Source of the DNA: Gnetum montanum
Taxonomy: Eukaryota > Streptophyta > Gnetopsida > Gnetales > Gnetaceae
Assembly (NCBI GenBank): GCA_015680685.1
Contig: MNCI01004834.1
Coordinates: 32,507 to 96,506, forward strand
Direction of reading: 5' to 3'
DNA: 64,000 bases
Below, in pieces: positions 25,691 to 37,936 of the stretch. How positions within the stretch are numbered: position 1 is the first letter of the stretch; each line of letters begins with the position of its first letter. The notes beneath the pieces were generated by a model. That model made no database searches. It saw nothing but the letters and a program-made list of their open reading frames with translations, and was not told the origin of the DNA. Made by a program: the position numbers and the translations under genes.

Positions 25691-26761
25691 AAGTAATCCT
25701 ACTTTCCATGGCCTACTAGGACCTTAAACTAGTGACATGGTTCACTAAGATCTTAAACTGGCACCACAGCTTGCCAGGGCCTTAAATTGGCAACACATGT
25801 AACCTTTGGTACCTATATTTGTTAAACTATTCTACATGTCCTGATGTATTTCATTGTGACAACATGATTTTTCAACTTGATTTTTCTCATCCTCTTGGAG
25901 TTGTGCTTGTAGAATGAAGCCTAGAGCCATCATGGAGATGTAACACATCACAACAGCAAGTTACCACATTACCTCGATGTGCAAGATTTAGAGATTTTGT
26001 CCTATTGTTTCAAGAGTTATTATTTCATATCATTTCCATTACCATTCCCTTGAGCCCAATCTTGTAGCCTGGTTATAACCTTCCTTATCTTGAATGATAA
26101 TGTTGATTGATGTTTGACACTCATACATATATGGCCATATGACATCTCTTTAGAATGCTCCACCATCAAGTCCATTGCATGTAAAAAACTTCATTCAATG
26201 GAAACACATTTATTCCATTGAGTGTAACACATCTCACTTGATGAAAAAACTAAATCAAAACTAGCTTTGGCAAAGAAACCCAATGAAGGTTTTACCACAT
26301 AAAGAAAAGAAGAGAAGTGCAAGCAAATTGTCAAGAAGTCAAATGATTAATGAAGCATAAAGAATAGATCAATGGCTCTAGACATACAAAGGGAGGAGCC
26401 TAATGACCAAACTAACCTTGGAGCAAGATGTTGGTTTCTCAAACACATCTACCAAGTGACCCACACTTTCAAACATGAAGCCTGAAGCCCAAATGGATTA
26501 ACCAATATGTCTATGCCACATTGTAGCCATGATGTCAATACTTGAAATATATTCTTAGCTTTTATAACCATTTTCCTATGACCTCATTTCCATTTCACCA
26601 CCACAACCTTCTCCCATCATCAAAAGCACTCTTGAGCATGGTTCAACACTACTAAATCAAGCATGGAGAGAGAACATCGGTGATGGACCTACAATGATGT
26701 TTTGTATTCTTTGTCAATATCTCTCAAGTCAATCCTCTAGACATAAATAAAAAGGATCCAA
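25691..26761 (+). other. Element A 3' untranslated region
   Basis: Non-coding region from integrase to the 3' LTR. It starts with three degenerate copies of the CCTTAAACTGGCA motif (25705-25800), which I do not see at this place in B. The rest is homologous to 50440-51422 of B. The sequence just before the LTR (AATAAAAAGGATCCA) occupies the position of B's purine tract. Confidence 0.6.
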
Positions 26762-27328
26762 TGAAACACCATCAAAAATTTATGTTGTAACCTTCATTTC
26801 CTAACATGAGGTAAGAATTCATTGTAAATGTAAGATATGTAGTCCATGAGCTACAATCTTGCATACTTCAACTTTTTGAGGCCAAAAAATACTTCAAAAG
26901 TTATTATTGCCTCACTTCCCAAGTCGGAATAGGCACCTAATGTCTATATCTGGGCTTGGAAAAGCTAAAACCATTTTTGGGATTGCTAAAATTAGCATTT
27001 CCATGGGTTTTTGTAGGGGTATAGCCCCAACTATGCTAAAGCCATTTTCAGTAGACATAGTAGCTATAGTAGATAGTGGTGATATGATAGCTAGCAAAGT
27101 CACCACTAAGACTCAGTAGAAATGTAATGTTGGAGTTATTGAAATTTTCATTTTTTCAAACAACAGCCAACATTGTCATCCCAAGTCTTCAATGGCTAGT
27201 GTAGACAAAATTCCTCACTAGGCACCACACTTTCCAAAGGATTCCATCATTTTCATAGTTTCCAACTATTTGCACATTTTCCACCACTTTTTCCATTTAT
27301 CATCAACCTCAACATAGTCTACCAATGT

Positions 27329-27612
27329 CAACATAGTAGGAATGATGTCAATGTAGTCACAAAAGCCCATTTAGTATTTATAGTAAATGGATGGGTTTTG
27401 TGGCTATATCCCTTTCCAAACGTACTATAAATGGAAACTACACTAAAAGTAGATAACCATTGACCAAGACCAACATAGTAATAATGGTGCCAACATAGTC
27501 ACAAAAGTCCATTTACTATATATAGTAAATGGATGGGTTTTGTGGCTACTATCCATTCTAGACTTACCACAAATAGTAACTATGCTAGGAGTAGATGACC
27601 ATTACAACCTAC
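27329..27612 (+). repeat. 142-bp tandem duplication in the element A LTR
   Basis: Two adjacent units, 27329-27470 and 27471-27612, both start CAACATAGTA and share ATGGATGGGTTTTGTGGCTA. B's LTRs hold a single unit (around 33385-33510 and 52175-52310). The duplication therefore arose in the A lineage. It doubles a U3 segment that contains CATAGTCAC cores and the TTTACTA palindrome. Confidence 0.75.
27509..27532. repeat. Perfect 24-bp palindrome in LTR U3
   Basis: CCATTTACTATA followed directly by its exact reverse complement. The equivalent sites in B are imperfect but keep pairing arms (33431-33452: CTATTTACTA / AGTAAATGG; 52219-52241: CTATTTACTA / TTAGTAAATAG). It lies about 150 bp upstream of the TATA box. 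Confidence 0.7.
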
Positions 27613-28466
27613 ACATTGACACCAATTTGTTAGTAATCAATGGCAGTGGTGCATAGTCCCAAAAATAGCAACCCTACCCTATAAAACCCAAGGTCAACAT
27701 CATTTTCAGGTTCCAACACTTTGTCTTTCTAATAATTTTTGGTATTTTTGGTAGTAATTCCAAGCTTCCACACCCATAATAGTAACTTTTCCATTTTTCC
27801 AATGATCAAAGCCCATTTGCAACCCTAATTCCACCTTTGGTAGTAGAAAATGGTACTACATTGGGCATAGAGACTCCCACATAGCTACCATTACTCTAAA
27901 AAGTGAAAGCACATTTTCATAACCTCGTTGCAAAGCCTGGTGGAAACCGATGGAATGCTAATAAAAATTGAAGTTGGGAAGAAACCAGATCATGAAGTTG
28001 TAGTAGGACACAACTTTCCTTCTCCAACAGACTTTGAGCTTTTGCAAGTAACTTCTTGTGCTTTTGGCACAAAACCTGTACCTCTTGAACCTTTATTCTT
28101 TATTTTTTATAAAGTTTATTTTACATGTTGTACAAGTTTTAGTTTACATTTCCATTCTTGCACTTTTTTTCATTTCAAATTTGCAACTATAATGCCATTT
28201 CTAAAGCCATTTACATTTTTTTTGGCCATTTCTGTTTGCATTTACATTTTCATTTTTTTGCTTTCATGTCTAATTTCATCTACGATTATGTTTACATTTC
28301 ACAACCATTTTTGTTTACATTCCATAAGTCCCTGGGGTCATTGGAAAGACTATCCAAAGCATCTTGAGTCCTGTTTTATAAAGGCCCTTGGCATTTAGGG
28401 TTAAAATTGTTCCAATGCTTGGATCTTTCAATTTTCCCATTCCAACAACTAAGATTTCTAGCTCCA

Positions 28467-30300
28467 ATAGCCTAGATCAAGCGTTATGAACTAAATCCCT
28501 ATGAATAATTGGATTTAGGAATTAGGCAAAAGAAGCATTTGAAGTTACCAAAGCTTACTAAGAGAGAGATTTCTAGGCCTTCATGGTCATGTGTAGGAAT
28601 GAGTAATAGATTATCCTAGACTATTACATTTGTGGGTCAAGTCATCTAGAAAATAGGTTGAACATGAGATAGACTTTATATGTTTATTAGTCTAACCAAT
28701 CATTTTGATGTTACTTTAATAATTACATGATCAATCTATAAATACCAATTTGTATGGACTAAAGAGCTTGGAATATTATCACTCTTCCCATTACATCTTC
28801 TTCTTCATTTATTTTTTTCATTTTCATTTTTTTCTTTTTTTTTCCTTTTTTTATTTTCTTTTTATTTTTCATTTATTTTTTCCATCTCTTTTTTCATTAT
28901 AAGAAGTTTTCTAAATGGTGCATGAGGATTACGAAAGTTATTAAGGTGTCAAATTACCACCTAGAGTCTTTACTTTACATGAACATGAAAATTCATCCCT
29001 CACCACATGGCATGCATAGGTTCATGAGATCATGAATCTCTCCTAATCAAGGATGGCTAAGCATGGTAGGCATGTGCACCTTAGTTCAATTATACCAATT
29101 AAACCCATTGTAGTAGTAACAAGGATCCTTAGTGACACATCCTTTTCTTACAAGTGACCAAGCACTCTTCTAGAATTCTAGAGCTCACACCTTAAAGTGT
29201 GGATCCACCACTTGACCATAGTTTCAATAGTAGTAGCTTCAACAACCCATAATGTGAGTCCCATCTCCCTACTAAATTTGAGCCTAGTTCACTGGTAATG
29301 GATAGAGGAAAACTAGGTAGATGAATTTTGTCATGTGGGAATTCCATCGATTAAGGCTCTATTTTGAACCCATTTAGCACTATCACATCATCATCACATC
29401 TATAATGCACCCATCCATCATTGGCTTATTAGGTAAGCATTCATAAATCACATTAATTGATTTTCCTTATGCATACAAAACATACTTGAAAGAATATGAA
29501 AATCAAAATTGAGTAATCATTAATATGAAAAATATAAAAATCACTAACTACACACATTAACTTTATTAAACCACATAAAATGCATACTAAATAAACAAAT
29601 CATACTCTACCATTGAAGCCATTATGTGGAGGATACTTCCCCTATAATAGAGTTCAAGGTTGATACTTGACAAGCTCCTTGTTGAACTTATTATGTAGAA
29701 TTATATCCTCCTTGGTCCTATTTCTTTAAAGATAATGGTGGAGAAGGGGATGAGCATAAATACTCACTGATAATTATGTTTTTCTTTCTTTTACAAAAAT
29801 GCTTTCATCTATAAGGTCATGAATTTCATGCCATTAAAGAAACATGATTATTTTAGTACTTCCCAATAATACATGATGAATTGAACATTTTTCTACTAAG
29901 GTTGATTCAAAATCCCCTCCTTTAATGGTAGAAAAGGTCATGATAGATAGTGTTAGACTTATGGCCACTAAGATAGTTATGGTGGATATGACCAATAGTA
30001 GTGAGGTATTGCATGAGGTATGTGCTTTGTGCCCTTCTCAATTTCATGGTAGGAAGAAGGATGACATGAGGAAGATTATTGCAATCTAGAGGAAGCACTC
30101 CAAGGATCAAGTTTTATCCCTTATTAAAGTTGTGACTAAAAAAATGAATCATAGCGATAATAAATTTAATCATGGTAAGGCCTATTACTACTTGTTTCAA
30201 CTTTGGTAGTCACTTCAATGACTTTTATTTTTTAAATCTTTGAAACCTAATGTTATCTTTTGATTTAATACATCTCAAATCTTATCAACAACATTAGTAG
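28467..30300. other. Unassigned sequence between elements A and D gag
   Basis: It holds a TATA-like box (TATAAATA, 28737-28744) followed by a T/C-rich low-complexity tract (28795-28890), an arrangement seen in LTRs, but no matching LTR or primer site was found. An open stretch at about 29882-30090 (plus strand, containing LHEVCALCPSQFHGRKK) is protein-like but unrecognised. The rest is AT-rich without features. Confidence 0.35.
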
Positions 30301-31542
30301 TGTTTACTAAAATATTTCTAGTTTTCATGCTTTTTAAACAAGGACTTTAACAACACCAAAAGGTTGAATCTTACATTCAACACTCTTTGCATCCTTCTAA
30401 CATTAGGAATTTATGTTGGCTTCCTCTACATTGACATGCTTATCTCATTGACTTTTCAATTTAGCTACAACATGCAACATAGCACCAATTTGATCCACAA
30501 ACCTCTTATAGAGATCACCCATGATATACATATCCATTCTTTCATGACTTTGTGGCCATAGTCCTTCTACATAGTGCATTAATTGGTCATGTTTGCTAAA
30601 CCCATGATTTGAACATTGATTGAGTATGCAACTGTATCATTCTATGATCATGTGTAATGATTCCTTGGTATAGTATCTCCATCCTTCTATCTTCTTTCTA
30701 CTATTTTCAACTTAGGCATAATGAAAGCATTTAACATGCCTACCCAAGAAGTAATGGAGTTTAATGGAAGAGCTTAATACCATGTTTTAGAATGATCAAT
30801 GAGTGTGTAGAAAAAAGATGTAACTTTTTCCACTCACTGTTCAATCCTTGCAACCTACAAGAGATGAAAAATGTTTAAACATGAAGTTATGGATCATCAT
30901 TTAACTGCCAACTAAATGTAAGAATGTTAACCATATCAAACTTCTTGATTCTACTCTCCTCTATGCTATTAGATGAAATGCAAAATACTTCATGAATTTG
31001 ATCTTGGTAGGTCCAGAAATAATGTCTAATCCAAGCCATCAACACCTACATTCATATGAAGGTAAGATAACTATGGAATGATGAACTACTTTGACTCATC
31101 AAAAATATAGCTTAAGCCCCATGGAAAAAGATGCCTAAACCTCCTTCCCCTAGAATCATTCATGTTGTAGCAATGGGAGTATCTAGGAGAAGGTAATGCC
31201 TAAATCCTAGCATGCATACGCTCATACTCCTATTCCACAATCATATCATTAAGCTCTTGCTTTTCATGAGAATTATAGTTTGATTTTTGAGGTGGCATGG
31301 ATTAATATTTTATGATATCCTTAATGAATCTTTAATTGGACAAAGCCTTCTCAAAGATGGTAGGTTCATCTTATCTAGCTTCTTTGTAAAGTCATCCATG
31401 TGCATCACACCATCATTCGAATTTATCTTGACTAAATTTTATCATAATAGAAGATGCTCTTTCATTCACTATATTTTTTTAAATTGATTTGGATAAAATG
31501 AGGTTTCTACTTCAATCTATTGCCATTACCCAATTCAGCCAT
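30301..31542 (-). pseudogene. gag: Element D gag remnant (minus strand)
   Basis: On the minus strand, a start context ATGGCTGAATTGGG (31542 downwards) follows an LTR end and a primer-site-like sequence. Further in, around 30860-30700, TLIDHSKTWY, a stop and then ALPLNSITSW match the capsid pattern of plant Ty3 gag (SL-x-D-x-A-x-x-W-x-x-SLP-x-x-SI-x-x-W). Frames are broken by many stops and shifts. The call rests on this single pattern and on the neighbouring LTR X2. Confidence 0.4.
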
Positions 31543-31634
31543 GATTACTTTAGTCTTTTATTTCCTTTAAAATCAACAACTTAAAAAAAATTCACCAGTG
31601 CCTTCCTCAATAGTGATGCTAATGATAGGGGTCT

Positions 31635-31651
31635 AGCTAGCTTTGAACCAA
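31635..31651 (-). other. Possible primer-binding site of element D
   Basis: Directly inside the minus-strand end of LTR X2 the sequence reads TTGGTTCAAAGC (31651 to 31640). It resembles the initiator-Met-tRNA primer site TGGTATCAGAGC of many plant LTR elements, with a few differences. It supports the reading of X2 as a 5' LTR on the minus strand. Confidence 0.35.
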
Positions 31652-32849
31652 TGGAATTTATCATACAGAACGTAGTGCAATCCAATCATAAGCTTCAAAG
31701 ACGATGTTGAGTGAATTAACAAGAACACTTGTGGGTATTATTACTTTTAATAAATATAAAAGATGGTATGATACATATGGCACAATGAAAATCCATGCAG
31801 CCATGGTGAGAAAGGTGATAAAATATTTATAATTTTGTACTTTATAATTTGTATGTATTTTATAAATAAAAGAAATAAATTAATAATAAACACACATGCA
31901 TTGCTAACCCACTTGGGGATAGCTACAGTGCTCGTGTTGTAATCCCTCTTAGGGATAGATGTAACACCACATATGAAATGTAATAGAAATGACTCTTAGT
32001 CACACAACCTTGGTGGCCCAACACCATGCCATACAATTATGACTTTCTTGGATAAGAAATGAATCATCGTAGGTTGATCAAAATGAAAACTAAATAAATA
32101 TTTGTATTATTTTAATTCTTTATAAATGTTTTTTATGTTTTAATATTTAAGACATCAATGGTATAATAAGGAAAAATCATGAGCTTTATTCACTACACAA
32201 ACACTAGACTCCACATTGATCAAACAGTTTCGAGCTATGTAAGCAAGGTAGCACTTTAATAAAATCTAGTTATGCTTGTGAATGCAATGACTTAAAATAC
32301 ACATAAGACAAGGAAATAAATCAACTTACCCAAGGGAGGTATAGTTCTCACACAAACCATATGTTAAAAGCCAAAATGAAATGCATAAGATACATATGAG
32401 AGATCATCCCAAGTATTTATACTTTACAAGTAGAAATAGAGGAGGTTCATTACTGCCTAGCTATCAACAAAGGTTTGTCAACATATCTTGAGCTAATGCC
32501 AATCCCATAGAAGATAAGGAAGACCACACTAGGCCTAAAGGGGGTGCATTAGTGCCCCTATGCTAACGCAATTCACCCCTTCCCCCCAAATCATACTTTG
32601 CATTAATAATTCCAAATGAAAGCTTGTACCTGAGGGAACATGATGAAAGGACCAAAGGACATCTAAATGAAGCTAAAATCATCCTAAGGAGCCTAGAATC
32701 ATGCACACAATCTTAAAGTATGACATAGGGGACTAGGGTGCATCCTGGAAGATCAAGAACTTTGAATAAACATGTTAGACTATAAACATAGGGCACATGA
32801 CATACTTTAAAAATCCATGGCTCAGAATCAACATACAAATCATCACTAG
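31652..32849 (-). repeat. Element D LTR X2, interrupted by element B
   Basis: Copy of X1 (1927 to about 3130). Read on the minus strand, it has a TATA box (AAGTATAAATACTTG) near 32415 and ends in CCA at 31652. Its other end is missing because element B starts at 32850. That makes B younger than this copy of D. Confidence 0.55.
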
Positions 32850-34288
32850 TGAAACACCACCAAAAATTCATGTTTTTAACCTTCATTTCCCAACTTGAGG
32901 TACAATTTCATTGTAAATGTAAGATTTGAAGTCCAAGAGCTACAATCATGCATACTTTGGCTTTTGGGGCTAAAAATGCCTTAAAAGTCACGATTGCCTC
33001 ACTTCGCAAGTGGAAAAAGGTACCTCATGTCTATAACTAGGCTTGGGAAGGCTGAAAATGCCTTGGGAATGACCAAAATTCACATTTCCATGTGTTTTTG
33101 TAGGGGTATAGCCCCAACTACGTTGGATCCATCTACACCTCCTCCACCCCACCCCCACCCCCCCTAGTGTAGATGAAGTTGATGCTGCAATAGACAAGAA
33201 CATCTAAAACATTCCAAGAGATAATAGTGGCCAATGTAGTCATCACCAAGTCTTCAATGACCAGTGTAGATAGCATTTTCCACTAGGCACAATATTTTCC
33301 AATTGGTTTCACCATTTTCATAGTTTCCAACTCTCTCCATATTTTCCACAATTTTTGGCATTCTTGATAACCTTAGTGTAGTTTAACAAAGCCAGCATAG
33401 TGAGGATGATGCCAACATAGTCATAAAATTCTATTTACTATTTTAGTAAATGGATGGGTTTTGTGGTTGTAGTATATACCAAACTTACTATAAATGGTAA
33501 CTACATTAAAATTTGATGACTGTTGTACCTACAACTTGACATCATTCTCTTAGCAATCACAATAGTGATGTATAGATTCAAAAATAGCCAAATCCATCCT
33601 ATAAAAATGCAACATAGGCACTTTATACTAGTCCTCAATTTTTAGAGAGGAAATAGCACTTTTTGCAATCTTCCAACCAAAAAGCTTTTGCAACCACCTA
33701 TTCACTTTGTTAGCAATATTGGTACTATGCTAGGCACATAGACATCCATTTATTTCCATTACACTAAAAGTGAAGCATCATTTCTATAACCACATTACTG
33801 ATCCTAGTGGAAACCAACAAGGAGTTGCTAAAAATGAGAGTTGGGAAGAATCTAGATCATGGAGTTGACATGGAACATAGCCTACCTTCTCCAATAGACT
33901 TCAAGCTCTTGCAAGCAACTTCTTGTGCTTTGACACATAAAATCTATACTTCATGAACCTTATTCTTTATTTTTTTAAAAATAAAGTTATAGTTTTCATG
34001 TTGTGCAAATTTTACTTTACATTTTCATTTCTATACCTATTTTAATCCCAGATCTGCAACTCTAACTTCACTTAGGTTTACATTTTCATCTTCATTTTCA
34101 ATTTTTTCTACATTTATGTTTTCACTACCATTTCTATTTAAACTTTTGTAAGTCCCTAGGTAATTAGCCAGAATGTTCAAACCACCTTGAGTCTTATTTT
34201 CAAAGGCCCTTGGGATTCGAGATTAAATATATTCTAGTGCCTAGATTTTTTTGGTTTATATTCTAACAACTAAAATTTCTAGCTCCAA
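32850..34288 (+). repeat. Element B 5' LTR
   Basis: About 1.44 kb, starting TGAAACACCACCAAAAATTC and ending near AGCTCCA (34281-34287). The TATA box TATAAAAA is at 33600-33607. A pyrimidine-rich insertion (CCACCCCACCCCCACCCCCC near 33139-33163) follows the GGTATAGCCCCAACTA block and is shared with B's 3' LTR but not A's. It supplies the promoter and the primer-site junction for the element. Confidence 0.85.
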
Positions 34289-34296
34289 TAGTTTTC

Positions 34297-34317
34297 TAGT
34301 GCTAGAAGGAGGGCCTT
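34297..34317 (+). other. Element B primer-binding site, decayed
   Basis: TAGTGCTAGAAGGAGGGCC follows the LTR end and a short GTTTT spacer. It aligns with TGGCGCTAGAAG in C. The two differences (G to A, and C to T in a CpG) fit deamination. TGGCGC is a common start of primer sites in plant Ty3 elements. I do not assign the tRNA. Confidence 0.65.
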
Positions 34318-34960
34318 CACCCAAATTCTTAGCCAAAACCTTTTTTTTCAACTATCACATTTTCAACTTTTTAAATCTATAAACATATTCCATTAAAATC
34401 TTAGAAACTAGTGTAGTTAGGCTTTTGCTGTATTTTGACAATAATTGCTAGATTTTTGGAGGCTAGCATAGTTAACCTAGAAAACCAAAATCCAAAAACC
34501 TAATTCTATCTATCATTTTTGGTTCCCACCACTCAGTGTAGTTTGTTGGGATTTTCCATCTAAACTAAATTTTGTTTGATGTAGGATCTAATCAAATAGA
34601 CAATAGTAGTTATAGTAGTCATAGTAGCTACAGTACTCACAATAGCTATAGTAGTCACAGTACCTATAGTGGTAACCCAATTCCATTCATGATAGAATAA
34701 ATAACTTCTTTTCCATTTTCACCACTCAACAGTAGTTTTCCACTACCTTTTCATTTTTGGTCAATTATGTTAGTGGATTATCTCACTTATTATGCTTTTA
34801 CTAAAAATAGTAAAAAAGCTAAAACTATGGTTTTCACCATGTCTTTCAACCAATCAACCAAATTTTCCTTCAACTTCATGGAAAAAATGTCTAGCTAATA
34901 GGTTGTGAGGGTCTATAATCCTAAAGATCCTACTGTGGCTAAGTGTAGGTAGTTCTTGTG
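34318..34960 (+). other. Element B leader with CATAGTAG-type repeats
   Basis: Untranslated leader between the primer site and gag. At about 34600-34672 there is a run of irregular TAGTAGTYATAGTAGC words (period near 12 bp). Similar words occur in the LTRs near 27050 and 51905-51985. No reading frame is conserved here. Confidence 0.5.
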
Positions 34961-37404
34961 ACTTAAGGGGTAAAGTCCTAGGTTATTGTTGATAAATGAA
35001 GATCACTACAACTACATTTGTGCCAAAATCCAAGCTAGCATGCTAATTCCATAGATGAAAGTAAAGGAAAAAAGGAAATATGAACTCATACACCAAAATG
35101 GAAAGGAGTATAGTCCTTCCCTGTATGATTAGATACCCCTTACTGACACCTACACTCGCATTATATCTTAGTTGATTAAGATGAATGGGGAGGATTAGAA
35201 GCTTAGCTCAAATAAGCATCAAGAGGAGGAGGAGGATGAGTTTACGGCAAAATCTAAACATGAAAACATCCTAGGTTGGTTGTTTCAATAAAACACCCCC
35301 AAGGCCATAGTGCCTAACTCCATTCCCTTTGTCTCCTCCAAAAAATAGATGCTAACATATTCTACCCTTTCTTACTTCACCATGTTTGAGCCCATGCTAG
35401 TCATCACTACACACCAAACAAAATTGGTGTTGCACTCCACTACATTCCACTTTGCCATGCCATTCACCACCTAGCCTTGGTTTATATGACCTTCATCGGT
35501 CGTTTTCACCACCACCAATCTACTAACCACTCAAGTGGGATCCACCATGGGACCCCAAGCAACCCAAGGTTCACACCCCCTTCATTCCATTTGTGCCCCA
35601 AATACTAGCACAAACTTCATTCTTCTTATTTGTTCTACCAAACACTATAATAACACAACCTCTTCCATCCATGCCATAATCAATAGTGAGCCCACAAGCC
35701 TCCCAACAAACACCATAGTCTTTTGTACAAATCCCACAACCAATAGGAGCACCCCAGGGCCTAGATTAGACCTTTCAAATGATCCAAGACCTAATGGAGA
35801 AGCTGAAGAGGCTCAAGGCCTCTACCTCTCAGAGCATCAAGATCATGGACTTTTATCAAGATGACCCCATAAGTCTTATTTTCCCACCCTTAATGCTTCC
35901 TCCTAGTGTTCTTATCCCGTAGTTCACCAAGTACAATGGCAAGGATGATCTGAAAACTCATCTAATAACCTTCTACTCTAAGTGCTTGCCATTACAAGCT
36001 TGGTTACTTACAATCATGTGAATTTTCCCTATGTCTTTCATGTGAAAATCCCTTGACTGGTACTGTGCCTTACTCAGAGAATTCCTATCCTCTTTAGAAG
36101 AGCTAATTTCATGATTCGTTATCCATTTTAAGTATAACTTGAAACCTAATACCATGCTTGATCAACTGATGAAGGTTAAGCAATGATCCCTTAAGTTAGT
36201 GCAGAAGTTAATCCAATAGTGGAATGATATACTTAATGAAATACCAATACCAATAGCTAAAACACACCTCTTAGCTATTTTAAAGGGGGTGGTTAATGAT
36301 TTCATTAAGTCAAAATTGTATTATCTCAATCTACAATCTCTCAATTAAGCCTTTTCTCATACTAAGAATATAGAAGATGCTGCAAAGGCTAACCATGATC
36401 CTGCCTATATGGCATATAGAAATTAACATGTGTAGAAGGAAAAGGATAAGTGCAGGCAAAATAATGTGGTAGTAGCAACTGCAACTGAGGAGAACAAGTC
36501 AAGTAACTAAGGTCCAAAGACTAACCAAACAAAGGTTCCTTACTACCAACAACAACAACCAACCCTCAACCTCTAGGACCATAGCATCGACCATGTCTAG
36601 AACTAACTTTACATAGAAAGACTAGTCTAAGTATACCAAGTTAACCATTAAGCTATCAAAGATCTTAAACTAACTATTGAAGAGTGATAGGATTCAATAT
36701 ATGCAAATGACTGAGAATGCTTGTAAGAGGCATGGAAATTTATGCAAAGTAGCTAAAGACCCCACTCAAGCAACTAAAGAAGGCCCTCTAATGCCCAAGT
36801 ACTTTAAGCTTGACCACTTTTCCCACTATCACCAATTGTTAGGTCATGACACCGATTTCTACCTTACACTGAAAGATGATCTCCAAAAGATGATAGATAG
36901 GGGAGAGCTAGTCCTTGATGTGTCTAACCTAGTCTGGTCATAAAATCAATCAATGCACATGTACAAAGATCCATTGAATGTCAACAACAGCTTCTACATC
37001 ATATGGACATTCAACATTCATAACAATCGAGGGCTTGTGAGGGAACCATTTGTGATTCGGGTGCCTCCTTGTAGTGTCCTTCAACTTTCACTAGCTTAAG
37101 GCCCCCCATTTTTGTAAGGGTTCCATCACCAACACCCCCTCCCAAAGAGCCCTTTGTCATTAGGGTGCCCCAACCCATTACAACCAAGTCCACCCATATA
37201 ACCAAACAACAACCCCCATGGTGGCTAATGCAATAACTTCTTCCTCCAAGCCAACCAATAATAACAAGAAATCACCAACTAAAAAATGGAAGAAACATGC
37301 ACAAAAGCCTAAGAACATAAGTAATAAGTAAGCCAAGGAATAGAAGGAAGTGGACTTGCCAAAGCCTACTTCCATCTCATCTATTTCCATGACCTTTACA
37401 ACCT
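34961..37404 (+). pseudogene. gag: Element B gag remnant
   Basis: The N-terminal part is conserved with C: HYNYICAKIQ near 35004 and ELIHQNGKEYSPSL near 35085. A Pro/Thr/Ser-rich linker (35400-35780) follows, then a frameshift, then the capsid domain (MDFYQDDPISL near 35846; LKPNTMLDQLMKVKQ near 36145; KGVVNDFIKSKLYY near 36290). The nucleocapsid-like segment is 36677-36943, with the knuckle HFSHYHQLLGHDTDFYL lacking both outer Cys residues. Stops often sit where A or C has Gln. Confidence 0.75.
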
Positions 37405-37936
37405 AGGTTGCTTCAACAAGTAAACCATGGAAGGAATTTATGGCTTAGCCTCTTTCCTTTTGCTATTAAAGGCCCCATCTCTCTAGAATTTGTGGCAGGG
37501 AAGTAACTCCCCACAATGACAAACTTCCTGGTAGTAGAGAAAACACCAAGATTCAACCTCATCCTAGGAAGGCCTTGGCTAGCTTAATTATGAGTCATGT
37601 CTTCACCTATCCACCAAGAAATTCACCTACCTTACAAGGGATGTAAAATAATTATCCATGAAAATAGTGCAGCCCCCTTTAGTGGTTAATAATGTTAATG
37701 TAGAACAAGGATCTGAAGTAGATTTTCAAGAAGAAACTCCCACTGTTGGTCATAAAATTAAAGAGGTAGATAGAGTAGAGGAGGCCAAGATAAACAACGA
37801 TGAACCTGTTGATGCACCATGGGAAGAACTCCCCTTCAACATTGTCAATGAAGGAGATGGGGAATATAAACTTATGCAAAATAGACCATATACATTTTGT
37901 AATATCTTGAAGATTAGGAAACACTTGCACAAGTGA
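37405..37936 (+). pseudogene. Element B protease remnant without active site
   Basis: Compared with A (10481-11107), B jumps from the linker (ASTSKPW near 37410) straight to LEFVAGK and NFLVVEKTPRFNLILGRPW, losing about 525 bp including the DDG segment. The C-terminal tail 37658-37936 is still open (VNNVNVEQGSEVDFQEETP to KHLHK, stop TGA). This tail is acidic and conserved in A and C. The missing catalytic Asp means no protease activity. Confidence 0.75.

Larger units (their letters stand above)
8099..28466 (+). mobile_element. Element A: decayed 20-kb Ty3/gypsy LTR retrotransposon
   Basis: Order on the plus strand: 5' LTR remnant (8099 to about 8420), gag, protease, an 11-kb block holding a minus-strand multi-exon gene and a tandem palindrome array, then RT, RNase H, integrase, and a 3' LTR (26762-28466). 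Pol order RT-RNH-INT makes it Ty3/gypsy, and no chromodomain follows integrase. The great length and split pol suggest the Tat/Ogre group. Both sense units carry stops, and frameshifts interrupt the pol unit, so the copy is dead. The 5' LTR has lost most of its length: LTR sequence runs straight into the gag leader, a loss of roughly 2.6 kb compared with element B. No target-site duplication is visible (ACTTA before, ATAGC or CCTAG after). Confidence 0.85.
26762..28466 (+). repeat. Element A 3' LTR
   Basis: About 1.7 kb, starting TGAAACACCATCAAAAATTT and ending near AGCTCCA (28460-28466; four more bases, ATAG, are shared with B's junction). It aligns with B's 5' LTR over its length and with B's truncated 3' LTR. 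The promoter TATA box is TATAAAA at 27680-27686, in the same place as in B (33600). A T-rich stretch at 28095-28330 with repeated TTTACATTTC words falls in R/U5. It also carries a 142-bp tandem duplication that B lacks. Confidence 0.85.

Noticed and set aside
28795-28890. Poly-T tract as the tail of a reversed SINE or LINE
   Set aside because: It is a mixed T/C/A tract with no LINE or SINE body next to it and follows a TATA box, so an LTR leader is at least as likely.
35535-35864. 109-codon plus-strand frame in B as a distinct protein
   Set aside because: It is the Pro/Thr/Ser-rich gag linker read into a shifted frame; the capsid frame continues next to it.
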